Below the pieces are notes generated by a model. The model was not told where the DNA came from and ran no database searches. It was given only the letters and a program-made list of their open reading frames with translations. A program made the translations under genes and the position numbers. Below are positions 26,220 to 34,299 of a stretch of 64,000 nt of DNA, in pieces (the first letter of the stretch is position 1; each line of letters opens with the position of its first letter). This DNA is from BMS3BBIN04 sp964552465 (lineage in GTDB: Bacteria > Electryoneota > Electryoneia > Electryoneales > Electryoneaceae), in assembly GCA_964552465.1 (NCBI GenBank), contig CAZKGR010000016.1, positions 1 to 64,000 on the forward strand, read 5' to 3'.

Positions 26220-26639
26220 TCAAGCGTCGTTCTGTCCATTGCCCGATTCATCGAGGTGACGACCGGCCATAGGGGGAGTCATTCCGTGACGAAACAGCTT
26301 TTCGACTAACATATCCGTCACCATCTGTGACAACTTTTCGATGTTCGCTGAGGAGGAAGAGGAGGCGATATTTACTCGTGTTTCCAACTCTTCCAGGCGC
26401 TTTCGCGCCCCCTGCAGAGACAACCCTTCCTCGTAGATCAAACGCTTGAGTGTTTCGATTTTGCGGATCGCATCTTCATCAAATCTGCGTTGCCCGCCGC
26501 TGGTTCGCGCCACGTTCAGGTACTCCCTGAACGTACTTTCCCACTTCCGTAGAGTGGGCGTTGCCACTCCGGTTAGCGCGTTAACCTGTGAAATCGAATA
26601 AAGCTCGCTGTCCTCACTTCCGTGATATAATCTGGACAT
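26220..26639 (-). CDS. MerR-family transcriptional regulator
   Basis: 139 residues from ATG 26639; the open frame extends to 26801 but the extra 54 residues are low-quality, and GGAAGGG lies before the inner ATG. The DNA-binding domain is at about 8-80 (LYSISQVNALTGVATPTLRKWE, SGGQRRFDEDAIRKIETLKRLI), followed by a short helical, Ser-rich linker and a C-terminal tail without a recognisable ligand domain. No metal-binding cysteines, so not a classical metal-sensing MerR. Targets unknown; it stands alone. Confidence 0.8.
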   Translation of the reverse strand: MSRLYHGSEDSELYSISQVNALTGVATPTLRKWESTFREYLNVARTSGGQRRFDEDAIRKIETLKRLIYEEGLSLQGARKRLEELETRVNIASSSSSANIEKLSQMVTDMLVEKLFRHGMTPPMAGRHLDESGNGQNDA

Positions 26640-26836
26640 GGAGCTACCCTTCCCGCCAATGACACCTGCCATCGGTCTTCGTTGCGGACCGTCGAACCCA
26701 GCCGCCCCTTGCAAAAACGGGTGGATTCCTGTCTTTCTTATCGGATAAACTGGGGGAAGACTTGAGAGCAATTTGGGAGAATTGGAGCTTCTTGTTGCCA
26801 ATTTCCAAGAGCTTTGGTTGAAGGGCTCACTGAGAT

Positions 26837-27298
26837 TCAGCTATGAATTCCAAGAGCTTGGAGAATTTCAGCTGCGGATGTTGCCTGACGAAGGCTGTCT
26901 ACTACATCCTGACGCTGAAGCTTACGAACAATAGCAGCGGTGAAATGAAGGTATTGGTCGACAAACTTACGGGGCACGGCTGAGAAGAACACAATATCAC
27001 ACGCATGCCCATCGGAACTATTGAAATCAACAGGATGACTGGGACGAGCAAATGCACAGATAAGGTCGGACACGGCATTGGTTCGAGCGTGGGGCATCGC
27101 GATTCCACGATCGATTCCGGTAGATAATTCCTCCTCACGCTGGCAAGCATCAACTGCAAGCAGTGATGAATCAATCACCTCATTCATACCACCTAGTTTC
27201 TCAGAAACCACCCGAATAAGCTCAAATCGATCATTTACATCCAGATCGAGAAACACGCTGTCCGGACGAAGTTTCTCCTGCAAATTGACTGTCTTCAT
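26837..27298 (-). CDS. PTS fructose/nitrogen-type EIIA domain protein
   Basis: 153 residues from ATG 27298, with GAGG upstream on the minus strand. A single EIIA-2 domain; phosphorylated His70 lies in GIDRGIAMPHAR, and VFFSAVPRKFVDQYLHFTAAI is the usual core strand. No EI, HPr or membrane EIIBC gene is in the window, so it is probably a regulatory (PTS-Ntr-like) or signalling EIIA and not a sugar importer. Confidence 0.82.
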   Translation of the reverse strand: MKTVNLQEKLRPDSVFLDLDVNDRFELIRVVSEKLGGMNEVIDSSLLAVDACQREEELSTGIDRGIAMPHARTNAVSDLICAFARPSHPVDFNSSDGHACDIVFFSAVPRKFVDQYLHFTAAIVRKLQRQDVVDSLRQATSAAEILQALGIHS

Positions 27299-27334
27299 GT
27301 CTGTCCTCAAACACACGCGTTCATGGTTTGCAAA

Positions 27335-27715
27335 TTAGCGACCACGGAGCTTCTCAAGGTCACGACGTTCCTTCTTGTTCGGGCGTGCACCCTCGGAACG
27401 ACCGCCCTTGTTCCGCATCGCGAGATTTACCATCTCCCACTGGCGGAGAATATCTTCCGGGGTCTCGTCAGCCCAGGTTTCCTTCGCCTTGGCCTTTGGC
27501 ATGTTTTTACCCGGCAGCTCAAGAACTCGGATGTGCCGATACAACCCCTTCTCACGGATCTTCAGAACGATACCAGCTTTCACGTCCGAAGATGGCTTAC
27601 CAGTCACATCTTCAATCAGGACACGGCCTTCCTTACACGCACCGGTCGCCTGCGAACGGCTCTTGAACAAACGAGCGCGAAACAAATAGTGGTCTAGACG
27701 TAACGTTTCACTCAT
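27335..27715 (-). CDS. S4-domain RNA-binding protein, Hsp15-like
   Basis: 126 residues. The S4 fold occupies 5-65 (LRLDHYLFRARLFKSRSQATGACKEG in two parts, then GRVLIEDVTGKPSSDVKAG). A basic tail rich in Arg/Lys ends the protein (NKKERRDLEKLRGR). Hsp15 (HslR) recycles stalled 50S subunits with nascent chains; RqcP-like activity is an alternative for this family. It starts on the minus strand, divergent from the 27884 gene. Confidence 0.8.
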   Translation of the reverse strand: MSETLRLDHYLFRARLFKSRSQATGACKEGRVLIEDVTGKPSSDVKAGIVLKIREKGLYRHIRVLELPGKNMPKAKAKETWADETPEDILRQWEMVNLAMRNKGGRSEGARPNKKERRDLEKLRGR

Positions 27716-27883
27716 CCTGCATGGCTCCGTGGAACGGCGTCTAAACTACGCGATCCACAGCAACAGGGCAAGGTGTCTGAGCCGAAATTATGAAATCCCG
27801 CCAGAAAACTGCTAATTTCAGATAAGCACTGGCGCACTATCACGATTTACTATATTGAATATGTACACGGGATAGGAGCAAAT

Positions 27884-28567
27884 ATGAAGCCGTTGTTCAC
27901 CAGCCTGCTGCTGCTTTGTCTGCTTTCAGGCGTCTACGCGTCTGATTGTGTCGTCAACGAAGGTGTCACGTGGTTTGATGTGGAATCTGTTTCCGGCTCC
28001 ACAAATGTCCAGAATCTGTTCGCCGATCAGTTGCCGGGAGGTGATTCATTCGCGAATGCGTCCCGTCTGTTCACTGCAGACTCCGACAGCACACTGGCTG
28101 CCTGGTATGATGGTTCGACCGGGCAATGGCGCGGTACGCTACAAACTCTGGAGATCGGCCAGTACTGGCTGGTTCTTCCGCCGATGGCACCTGAGAGTGA
28201 ACTCAGTCTACCAGGAGTGACTATACACGCCGGGTCCGTTGCAACCGACTGGGGATCGAATGGTTGGATGATCCGTCCTTCTGCTGGAGGTGGTCTCTCA
28301 GTATCCCCCACCGAGCCGCCGAAATCGTCAGCGACATACCGTGTGCAGGAAAAGGCTGACTCAACCTGGAAAGCGAGCAGCGGGGTGTACATTCTCGGCG
28401 AACCGCAATTACCATCCGAGACTTACATCTGGTTGGATCTGGCGCCGGTCAGCTCCGGCTATGGCGCGAAGCATGCTGCCGTGCCGTTGCCCCCTGGTGG
28501 ACGGGTAACCGTCCCATTCATACCCAACTTCTCAGCGCCACCGTGGGGAGACAAAAAAGTCGATTAG
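27884..28567 (+). CDS. Secreted protein, unknown
   Basis: 227 residues with a signal peptide (MKPLFTSLLLLCLLSGVYASDC). The rest is a mixed polar sequence with many Trp, Gly and Pro (WYDGSTGQWRGTLQTLEIG, TYIWLDLAP) and looks like beta-structure. No family or sorting domain recognised. The start has GGAG upstream (TAGGAGCAAAT). It converges on hemW. Confidence 0.6.
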   Translation: MKPLFTSLLLLCLLSGVYASDCVVNEGVTWFDVESVSGSTNVQNLFADQLPGGDSFANASRLFTADSDSTLAAWYDGSTGQWRGTLQTLEIGQYWLVLPPMAPESELSLPGVTIHAGSVATDWGSNGWMIRPSAGGGLSVSPTEPPKSSATYRVQEKADSTWKASSGVYILGEPQLPSETYIWLDLAPVSSGYGAKHAAVPLPPGGRVTVPFIPNFSAPPWGDKKVD

Positions 28568-28587
28568 TCATTGTGGGGTGATATCTT

Positions 28588-28618
28588 CAGGCCCGTGTTT
28601 GCTTGTCAAACCGGCCTC
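28588..28618. repeat. Copy of the dispersed palindrome overlapping a gene end
   Basis: CAGGCCCGTGTTTGCTTGTC then AAACCGGCCTC. It keeps the left half of the 30-base unit and the GTTTG/CAAAC stem, with the same CTTGT loop as the 34879 hairpin. The last four codons and the stop of hemW (minus strand, 28606) lie inside it. Confidence 0.6.
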
Positions 28619-29838
28619 AACCCAGCCGCCAATTCGGCCTGAATAGCATCAACCAGGAAGAACCCACGCTCCGTGCAACGGATATTTTCGCGATTCCGCT
28701 CCAGCATGCCTTTGCTGACTAAACGATCCAACGTACTCGGTGGCCAAGCAAGTCCCGCATCCTTCGCCAGCGTTGCCAGTTCATCTTCCGGACCACCGGC
28801 AACCATTCGAAGGTTGAGCATGATCCGTTCTTCAAGATGTTGACGTGCGCTGAGTACCTCTGCCCCACCAGCGCCATGACCGTGTTGATCAACAGAATCC
28901 ATCCACTTACGCGTGTCCTCGAAATTCCAGAAACGTCTGCGGGCAGTCGCATCGTAGCTATGCGCTGCCGGGCCCAGCGAGAGGTATGAACCACCATCCC
29001 AATACGACACATTGTGACGACACCGGCACCCCGGTTTCGCCCAGTTGCTAACCTCGTAATGTTCAAGTCCGGACCGACTCATCGCATCGCTCAATACGCG
29101 CATCTGCTCGAATTCATCATCATCATCGAGGCGAACCTGTATGCCCTGAGCCTGCATCTCTGCGAACGGTGTCCCATCCTCGACGATTAACGAATAAGCG
29201 CTCAAATGATCTGGATCCCAATCAGCGATTTCGGTAACGGTTGCCTGCCACTCATCCAGTGCATTTTCAACATAAATGCCATACATCAAATCAACATTTA
29301 GCTTGAACGCGCCGTGCGCACGTAGCTTGTGCCACGAATCCCTCGCCTGTTCCGCCGTGTGAATTCGTCCCAACTTCTGCAACGTGTTCTCACCTAACGA
29401 CTGAACACCAAGACTGACACGGTTTATCCCGGTTTCCGCCCAAGACTCAATCAATTCGTCTTGCAAAGTCCCCGGATTAACCTCTATGCTGCACTCGGTA
29501 TCATCCGTAAACGCAAACTGTTTACGCAATTCACCGATCAAATGCTTGACCATCTCCGGCCCTAGCATTGACGGTGTCCCACCACCGAGAAACAGCGAAT
29601 GAGCCTGTACACCCGACCATGGTTCACGCTGAGCATACCACGACGCTTCACGGAGCGTCGTTTCAACGAAATCATCTGCAAAGGATGAATCGTCCAACTC
29701 TTGTGAAACAAACGCGCAATACGGGCATTTGCGCACACAGAATGGCACGTGCACATATAATGCGAAACGGTCGGGTCGGGGATGGAAGAAAGAGGTCAAA
29801 TCCAGATATCCAGGTTGGACAGCATCTGTTCGCGCCAT
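28606..29838 (-). CDS. hemW: Radical SAM heme chaperone HemW / HemN-like
   Basis: 410 residues. [4Fe-4S] cysteines Cys34, Cys38 and Cys41 in HVPFCVRKCPYCAF, the SAM-binding LFLGGGTPSML, SIEVNPGT, NRVSLGVQSLGE and the C-terminal HemN_C domain (ARQHLEERIMLNLRM, LVSKGMLERN). HemW proteins hand heme to target proteins; oxygen-independent coproporphyrinogen oxidase activity cannot be excluded by eye. The last residues are made by a copy of the dispersed repeat. The start overlaps the end of the upstream 93-residue gene. Confidence 0.88.
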   Translation of the reverse strand: MARTDAVQPGYLDLTSFFHPRPDRFALYVHVPFCVRKCPYCAFVSQELDDSSFADDFVETTLREASWYAQREPWSGVQAHSLFLGGGTPSMLGPEMVKHLIGELRKQFAFTDDTECSIEVNPGTLQDELIESWAETGINRVSLGVQSLGENTLQKLGRIHTAEQARDSWHKLRAHGAFKLNVDLMYGIYVENALDEWQATVTEIADWDPDHLSAYSLIVEDGTPFAEMQAQGIQVRLDDDDEFEQMRVLSDAMSRSGLEHYEVSNWAKPGCRCRHNVSYWDGGSYLSLGPAAHSYDATARRRFWNFEDTRKWMDSVDQHGHGAGGAEVLSARQHLEERIMLNLRMVAGGPEDELATLAKDAGLAWPPSTLDRLVSKGMLERNRENIRCTERGFFLVDAIQAELAAGLRPV

Positions 29839-30077
29839 GCGCTACCATAACTTAATCCCATCTCAGGATCGGTAGCGCGTACAACGCCCTTCTGATATTG
29901 GATTTCTTCTGAACGTGCATCAAAGCGAGGAATCGCCTCACCTGATCTCACGATCTCAACCAGCTCGCCAGTCCGACGTTCAGTTTCAACTACTTCTCGT
30001 TCAACATTCGGCGCATCAAACAACGCCAGATGAGGGTATATCAATTGCTGGTTAGTCGGTTGTATCGTCGTGTCCAT
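29796..30077 (-). CDS. Small unknown protein upstream of hemW
   Basis: 93 residues from ATG 30077, with AAAGGA 5-6 bases upstream on the minus strand. Hydrophilic; a central charged helix (NVEREVVETERRTGELVEIV) and an ending with SAWREQMLSNLDIWI. It overlaps the start of hemW by 43 bases. No family recognised; probably cytoplasmic. Confidence 0.55.
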   Translation of the reverse strand: MDTTIQPTNQQLIYPHLALFDAPNVEREVVETERRTGELVEIVRSGEAIPRFDARSEEIQYQKGVVRATDPEMGLSYGSAWREQMLSNLDIWI

Positions 30078-30095
30078 CACAATTCCTTTCGTCGC

Positions 30096-30356
30096 TCACA
30101 GGTAGCGGTCCAATATCCAGCCAATGTGACTTTCCAGCCCGGCAGCGTCGGAAACAACCGGCTGCTCCCCCCTTTGCAGATCCCGGTTCCGTTCCGCCAA
30201 CTCCTGCATGCGAATGTCCATTACAATCAACCGGGCCTGTGATTCCGCACGCTGACGGCGTTGGTTTTGACGAATCTTCCGACCACTCCGCTCAATCAAC
30301 CAGTCAAACTGCTGATCTGACTGCTGAAGAGCTGGTCGTTGCGCAAGGTCGAGCAT
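30096..30356 (-). CDS. Small basic helical protein, unknown
   Basis: 86 residues from ATG 30356 (GGGAG upstream on the minus strand; a TTG at 30377 is also in frame). Strongly charged and helical (RSGRKIRQNQRRQRAESQAR, MQELAERNRDLQRGE), likely a coiled coil. Lies 18 bases before the next small gene on the same strand. No function assigned. Confidence 0.5.
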   Translation of the reverse strand: MLDLAQRPALQQSDQQFDWLIERSGRKIRQNQRRQRAESQARLIVMDIRMQELAERNRDLQRGEQPVVSDAAGLESHIGWILDRYL

Positions 30357-30571
30357 GGGTGCTCCCGTGTCTCTCAAGTTCTGTTACGTTCATGCCGATA
30401 ACGATATGGGATGATGTTGCCTTGTGTTTCGCGAGGCAGTCGGAGTGGTACGTTTACGTAGCACTACAACACCATCTCACCCCTCAGATTGTATTGATTT
30501 ACACCAGTATTCAAGCTGATCAGCCGGTGCTACTCTGCGTCATCGACTGATATACTACGAGGTTATGCTAA

Positions 30572-30898
30572 TTACTCACTGTCATGTTGATCCATCGCCT
30601 GCTGGTATCCGGCAGCGTACCATGAGTCGCTCAATTGACGCAGAGTTTCCTCCGGAACTGGCGTTTCCTCGGGCATCTGTTGCGCTTGCTCGCTTTCGTT
30701 CACTTCGCGAGCTTCATCACTGATCTGGACTTCGTCATGCAGGTGAGGCGCGATCCGCTCAGCTATGTTCTCACGCCGAACTCTGCCGTCTGACCGTTCT
30801 TCGGATGATTCACGCTCAACTTTCTCTTGCACAGCTTCTTCCTGCTGACGTTTCAACAGGCGGTTCTGCTCATACAACCGGTCAATTCTGTTTACCAT
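30572..30898 (-). CDS. Small charged coiled-coil protein, unknown
   Basis: 108 residues from ATG 30898 with GAGGAG upstream on the minus strand. Very rich in Glu, Gln and Arg (LYEQNRLLKRQQEEAVQEKV, then ESSEERSDGRVRRENIAERI), ending in TLRQLSDSWYAAGYQQAM. First of three small same-strand genes leading to hemW; a shared role is possible but unknown. Confidence 0.5.
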   Translation of the reverse strand: MVNRIDRLYEQNRLLKRQQEEAVQEKVERESSEERSDGRVRRENIAERIAPHLHDEVQISDEAREVNESEQAQQMPEETPVPEETLRQLSDSWYAAGYQQAMDQHDSE

Positions 30899-31072
30899 CG
30901 GCAACTCCTCGAGTGATGCGTTTGGTATATACTATTTCAATATGTATGCCAACTTATATTCGACGAACTAACTCATTGTTTATTAAGCACAGGATATGTT
31001 TCGCCATTTCCTCTCCTGCGAAGAGTGGCACCTTTTCGTAGCACCCGAAACACAAAAAAATGAACCCACTGA

Positions 31073-31158
31073 TCTTGCCCTTGTTGGCTCTGCCAACGCG
31101 GATCATCCCGTTCTTTCTAATACGAACGAGGGACACTTTGTCCTCAAAGTGTCCCTCG
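31073..31158. terminator. Strong hairpin beside a palindromic-repeat relative
   Basis: In the 345-base gap between genes (30899-31243) lie a relative of the dispersed palindrome (TTGCCCTTGTTGGCTCTGCC then AACGCGGATCATCC, about 31075-31109) and a perfect 14-bp stem CGAGGGACACTTTG/CAAAGTGTCCCTCG (31127-31140, 31145-31158) with a TCCT loop. The hairpin lies downstream of the minus-strand T9SS gene, so it may end that transcript. Confidence 0.6.
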
Positions 31159-31208
31159 GAAAGCTGATGCCTGTCTGTTTCTTTGACCTGTCTGTTGTCT
31201 TCTTTTTC

Positions 31209-31236
31209 TCAGGACTCAAGACTCGGGACTCAGGAC
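31209..31236. repeat. Degenerate heptamer array
   Basis: TCAGGAC TCAAGAC TCGGGAC TCAGGAC, four 7-mers in perfect phase. It is the reverse-complement orientation of the GAGTCCT-type words at 21500 and 23073. It sits 7 bases from the stop of the minus-strand T9SS gene. Confidence 0.75.
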
Positions 31237-31243
31237 TGCATTG

Positions 31244-32427
31244 TCATTTCATCAACACAACCTTCTGAACCGCAGACCAGCCATTGGCAGATGCACGCAC
31301 GAAGTACACACCGCCCGCGAGGCTTGACGCATCGAACGTCAACGTGTGCGATCCGGCGCTGCGAGTGCCTGAAACCAGCGTCGCGACATGCTGACAGTTG
31401 ATGTTGAAAACCGAAACGTTCAGCTCGGCAGGTCGGGGAAGGGATACGTTGACCATCGTTGTCGGGTTGAACGGGTTCGGGTAGGCGGGTGACATAGACC
31501 AGTTCAAAGGAAGATCGGCTAGCTCAAGTTCCTCCACCTCTCAGTTGCTGATCATGGGAATGCTGGATAATCCTCGGAAACTGATTCCACCGCCATTATA
31601 ATCAGCCGAATTCCCGCTTATTGTGCAATAGCTGATCACAGGACTGGCATTGCGGAAAGAAATTCCGCCACCATTAGTGGCCGAGTTCCCGCTGATTGTG
31701 CAGTTGCTGATAGTGGGATCAGAGTTGGAATAACCGGCAATCCCGCCGCCTGAATCATCGGCCACATTACTGCTGAAGTTGCAGTTACTGATAGTGGGAT
31801 TGGAGGTTTCCAAGCAATCGATTCCACCGCCGAAATCTGCCGAATTTCCGCTGATTGTGCAGTTGCTGATAGTGGGACTGGACGTGTAGCAAAGAATCCC
31901 ACNNNNNNNNNNNNNNNNNNNNNNNNNNNNNNNNNNNNNNNNNNNNNNNNNNNNNNNNNNNNNNNNNNNNNNNNNNNNNNNNNNNNNNNNNNNNNNNNNN
32001 NNCCGCTGATTGTGCAGTTGCTGATAGTGGGACTGGACGTGTAGCAAAGAATCCCACCGCCACAATAGTTGGGGTAGACCCCCCCCACAGCAACACCGTT
32101 TTGGATTGTGAAGCCTTGAATCAAAGTGGCTGCGTCAATCTGGCCATCGCTTATTATCTCAATAACGCGGTCAACATTGTCACCATCAATGAATGTGTTG
32201 CCCATGTCACCGGCTGCAATCAGTTTGATACCATTGACCAGCGGCCAGACGATGTTCTCAACATAAGTTTCGGGTTGCACCAGCACCGTGTCGCCGGATG
32301 CCGAAGCATCGAGACCAGCCTGGATTGTGCCATATTCAGCAGGCACGTTGTGGATTTCCGCGATGACGGGCGAAATTGCCACCATCATCATGGCGCAAAT
32401 GGTAAAAATCTGGATGAAGCTCTTCAT
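31244..32427 (-). CDS. T9SS-secreted right-handed beta-helix protein, gapped, with in-frame stop
   Basis: Signal peptide (MKSFIQIFTICAMMMVAISP), a pectate-lyase-like opening (VPAEYGTIQAGLDASASGDT), then about 24-residue beta-helix repeats of the form SPTISNCTISGNSADFGGGI, and a C-terminal sorting domain with AYPNPFNPTTM. The 100-N gap splits the repeats. Merging the identical 55-base ends on both sides of the gap removes 155 bases and puts the two halves in one frame. A TGA at 31541-31543 then separates the repeats from the sorting domain, which continues in the same frame. As written the product would lose its export tag; a base error in this repeat-rich assembly is equally possible. Confidence 0.7.
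31903..32002. other. Assembly gap of 100 N
   Basis: The 55 bases before the gap (31848-31902) and the 55 after it (32003-32057) are identical. This is what two contigs ending on a 55-mer graph node would look like, so the N run is a placeholder and not a measured length. Confidence 0.95.
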
Positions 32428-32534
32428 GTTTCCCCCTGGTGTTTCTCAAACATGATATGACGCAAGTTAGGAGGTCTATAATACAGCCTAATTTTTGCGT
32501 CCGCAAGCTGAATGTCTGATTATTACCAGAGATA

Positions 32535-32714
32535 GAGCCACAGCAAATTGCTGTGGCTCGTGTTGCTACAAACCTAATCCAAGCGAAGCAGGTCATTCTG
32601 AGGCCGTTGTCTGCATAACGGCTGAAGAAGATCGAACTTAGATCTGGTTACTAATCTAGTTGTCTGTGACTTTGCTGGATCTTCTTCTTTTCGCTTTGCG
32701 AAATTCAGAATGAC
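32535..32714. repeat. Hairpin and inverted pair of GTCATTCTGA elements
   Basis: In the 330-base gap 32428-32757. GAGCCACAGCAA/TTGCTGTGGCTC (32535-32546, 32548-32559) is a 12-bp palindrome. GTCATTCTGA...GAAGAAGATC (32592-32633, internal stem GCCGTT/AACGGC) faces GATCTTCTTC...TCAGAATGAC (32678-32714, internal stem TTTCGC/GCGAAA). The second pair is two copies of the GTCATYCTGA element in opposite directions, downstream of the minus-strand aldolase. Confidence 0.75.
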
Positions 32715-32757
32715 ACCCATCACATATTGACGGCTTCAAACCAACCGTCACCGGCCC

Positions 32758-33675
32758 TTACTTACCCGCGTAGATGTCCATGATCTTGTGGAGCAGTACG
32801 ATCGCATCATCCTTCGGACGCTGGAACGAGTTGCGGCCGATGATCGAACCGAAACCGCCACCATCATGGATGCCCTGGATGGATTCGAGAACGCTCTCAT
32901 CCGTACCCTTGCCACCACCGGAGAAGATCACGATCCGGCGACCGTCAAACGCGCTACGCATGACGAGATTGATGCGCTTGGCGAGCGTGCTGATGTCCGT
33001 ACCGTTCTCCTCGATGACCTTACGGTTCGCTTCCTGAGCGATTACGGTCGTCGGCGGCTTGACCTTGATGATATCTGCTCCGAGTTGAGCTGCAATCTGG
33101 GCGGCGTAGCAGGAGATATCGACAGCCGTTTCATGATCCTTCTCCAGATCCTCGCCACGCGGATATGACCACAGGACTGCTGCCAGACCGACTTCGTGCG
33201 CTTCCTGGATGTATTCACGCACCTGCTCGTACATCTCTTCACGCTCGAGCGAGCCAGGATAGATGGTGAAGCCAACACCAGCGCAACCGAGTTCCAGTGC
33301 GTCTTGGACCGTTGCGGTGCGGGCCGGAATCGGATCGCTGTCTTTGTGCAACGAGTCGTGGTTGTTTGCTTTCAGGATGAACGGGATCTGCCCGCCAAAC
33401 TTGTCAGCCGCCTCTTCGATGAAACCGAGCGGCGCGGCGTACGCGTTGCAGCCGGCATCCAGCGCAAGCTGAGGGTGATAGTACGGATCAAACGTCGGTT
33501 CGTTTGGCAGATACGTACGCAACGGACCGTGTTCAAATCCCTGGTCCACCGGCAGAATGACCAGCTTACCCGTGCCTGCAAGACGTCCATGCATCAACAT
33601 GCGATACAGATTGCTGCGCACACCCGGATTACGGTGGGTGTACCAGCTTAAAATCTCTCTCACTCGATCCGTCAT
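32758..33675 (-). CDS. Fructose-bisphosphate aldolase, class I (archaeal/DhnA type)
   Basis: 305 residues from ATG 33675 with GGAGAG upstream; the open frame extends to 33741. A TIM barrel of the DeoC/DhnA aldolase family. VILPVDQGFEHGP is the phosphate-side signature, Lys204 in GADIIKVKPPT is the likely Schiff-base lysine, and IVIFSGGGKGTDE binds the second phosphate. It cleaves or forms fructose 1,6-bisphosphate in glycolysis or gluconeogenesis. Single-gene unit, divergent from the ArsR gene. Confidence 0.9.
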   Translation of the reverse strand: MTDRVREILSWYTHRNPGVRSNLYRMLMHGRLAGTGKLVILPVDQGFEHGPLRTYLPNEPTFDPYYHPQLALDAGCNAYAAPLGFIEEAADKFGGQIPFILKANNHDSLHKDSDPIPARTATVQDALELGCAGVGFTIYPGSLEREEMYEQVREYIQEAHEVGLAAVLWSYPRGEDLEKDHETAVDISCYAAQIAAQLGADIIKVKPPTTVIAQEANRKVIEENGTDISTLAKRINLVMRSAFDGRRIVIFSGGGKGTDESVLESIQGIHDGGGFGSIIGRNSFQRPKDDAIVLLHKIMDIYAGK

Positions 33676-33816
33676 TTTCTCTCTCCGCAGCTTGGAGTTG
33701 GTGGAATGGCAATACTTTCTTCCCGCGAAAGTAGCGACCATCTTCGCATGATTCCAGCCACCGGAGCTCCGGGGGTCGGAGGCCCGAGAACCAGCTAACC
33801 ATTCTCTTGTTTCTCA

Positions 33817-33859
33817 TTGACAACCTCAACTATATTCGCATAAGTGAATATCACAGGAG
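33817..33859 (+). promoter_or_regulatory. Possible promoter and ArsR operator
   Basis: TTGACA (33817-33822) and TATATT (33831-33836) are promoter-like, though their mutual spacing is not canonical. The imperfect palindrome ATATTCGCATAAGTGAATAT (33832-33851) lies over the expected promoter, directly before AGGAG and the GTG start. Such AT-rich palindromes are typical ArsR/SmtB operators, suggesting autoregulation. Confidence 0.4.
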
Positions 33860-33864
33860 AATTC

Positions 33865-34299
33865 GTGGATCGGACCATCGAACTGCTACGCGCAATGGGC
33901 GAAGAAAGCCGCCTGCGCATATTGCTGTTGCTTGAACAGGCTGGCGAGCTATCTGTAGCTGACCTTAGCGCTGCACTCGAACTACCACAGCCTAAAGTTT
34001 CGCGTCATTTGAGCCGCTTGCGCCTTGCAGGATGGGTTAGAGACCGACGTTGGCGCGGGTTCTCGCTGTATCGTGTCGTGCTGCAACCCGGCGACACACA
34101 CCGTGAATACCTGCTCAACCTGACCCAAATACTCCGCGACGATACCACTTCCGCCAGCGACTTTGAACGTTTGGTCGCGATGCGACGTCAGCACCAGAGC
34201 GCCAGCACAACTGAAACAGTCCAAGAGTCCTTAGCTGAGCCTGACGCGTTTGCCCAACCCGATCCCAACGCCCCCAAACCTCCGGGCTCCGTTCTGTGA
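33865..34299 (+). CDS. ArsR-family regulator without the ELCVCDL metal site
   Basis: 144 residues from GTG 33865 (CAGGAG at 33854-33859). The winged-helix domain is at 1-85: ESRLRILLLLEQAGELSVADLSAAL, then QPKVSRHLSRLRLAGWVRDR. The ELCVCDL arsenic/cadmium motif reads ELSVADL here, so the usual alpha-3 metal site is absent. A long polar tail follows (HQSASTTETVQESLAEPDA). The next gene, a cobalamin adenosyltransferase, starts at a GTG overlapping its stop, so the regulator may respond to something linked to cobalamin. Confidence 0.85.
   Translation: MDRTIELLRAMGEESRLRILLLLEQAGELSVADLSAALELPQPKVSRHLSRLRLAGWVRDRRWRGFSLYRVVLQPGDTHREYLLNLTQILRDDTTSASDFERLVAMRRQHQSASTTETVQESLAEPDAFAQPDPNAPKPPGSVL

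Noticed and set aside
31541..31543. TGA read as an amino acid (recoding) in the T9SS gene
   Set aside because: Many intact genes in the window end in TGA, for example HMG-CoA synthase and both citrate synthases, so TGA is a normal stop here.
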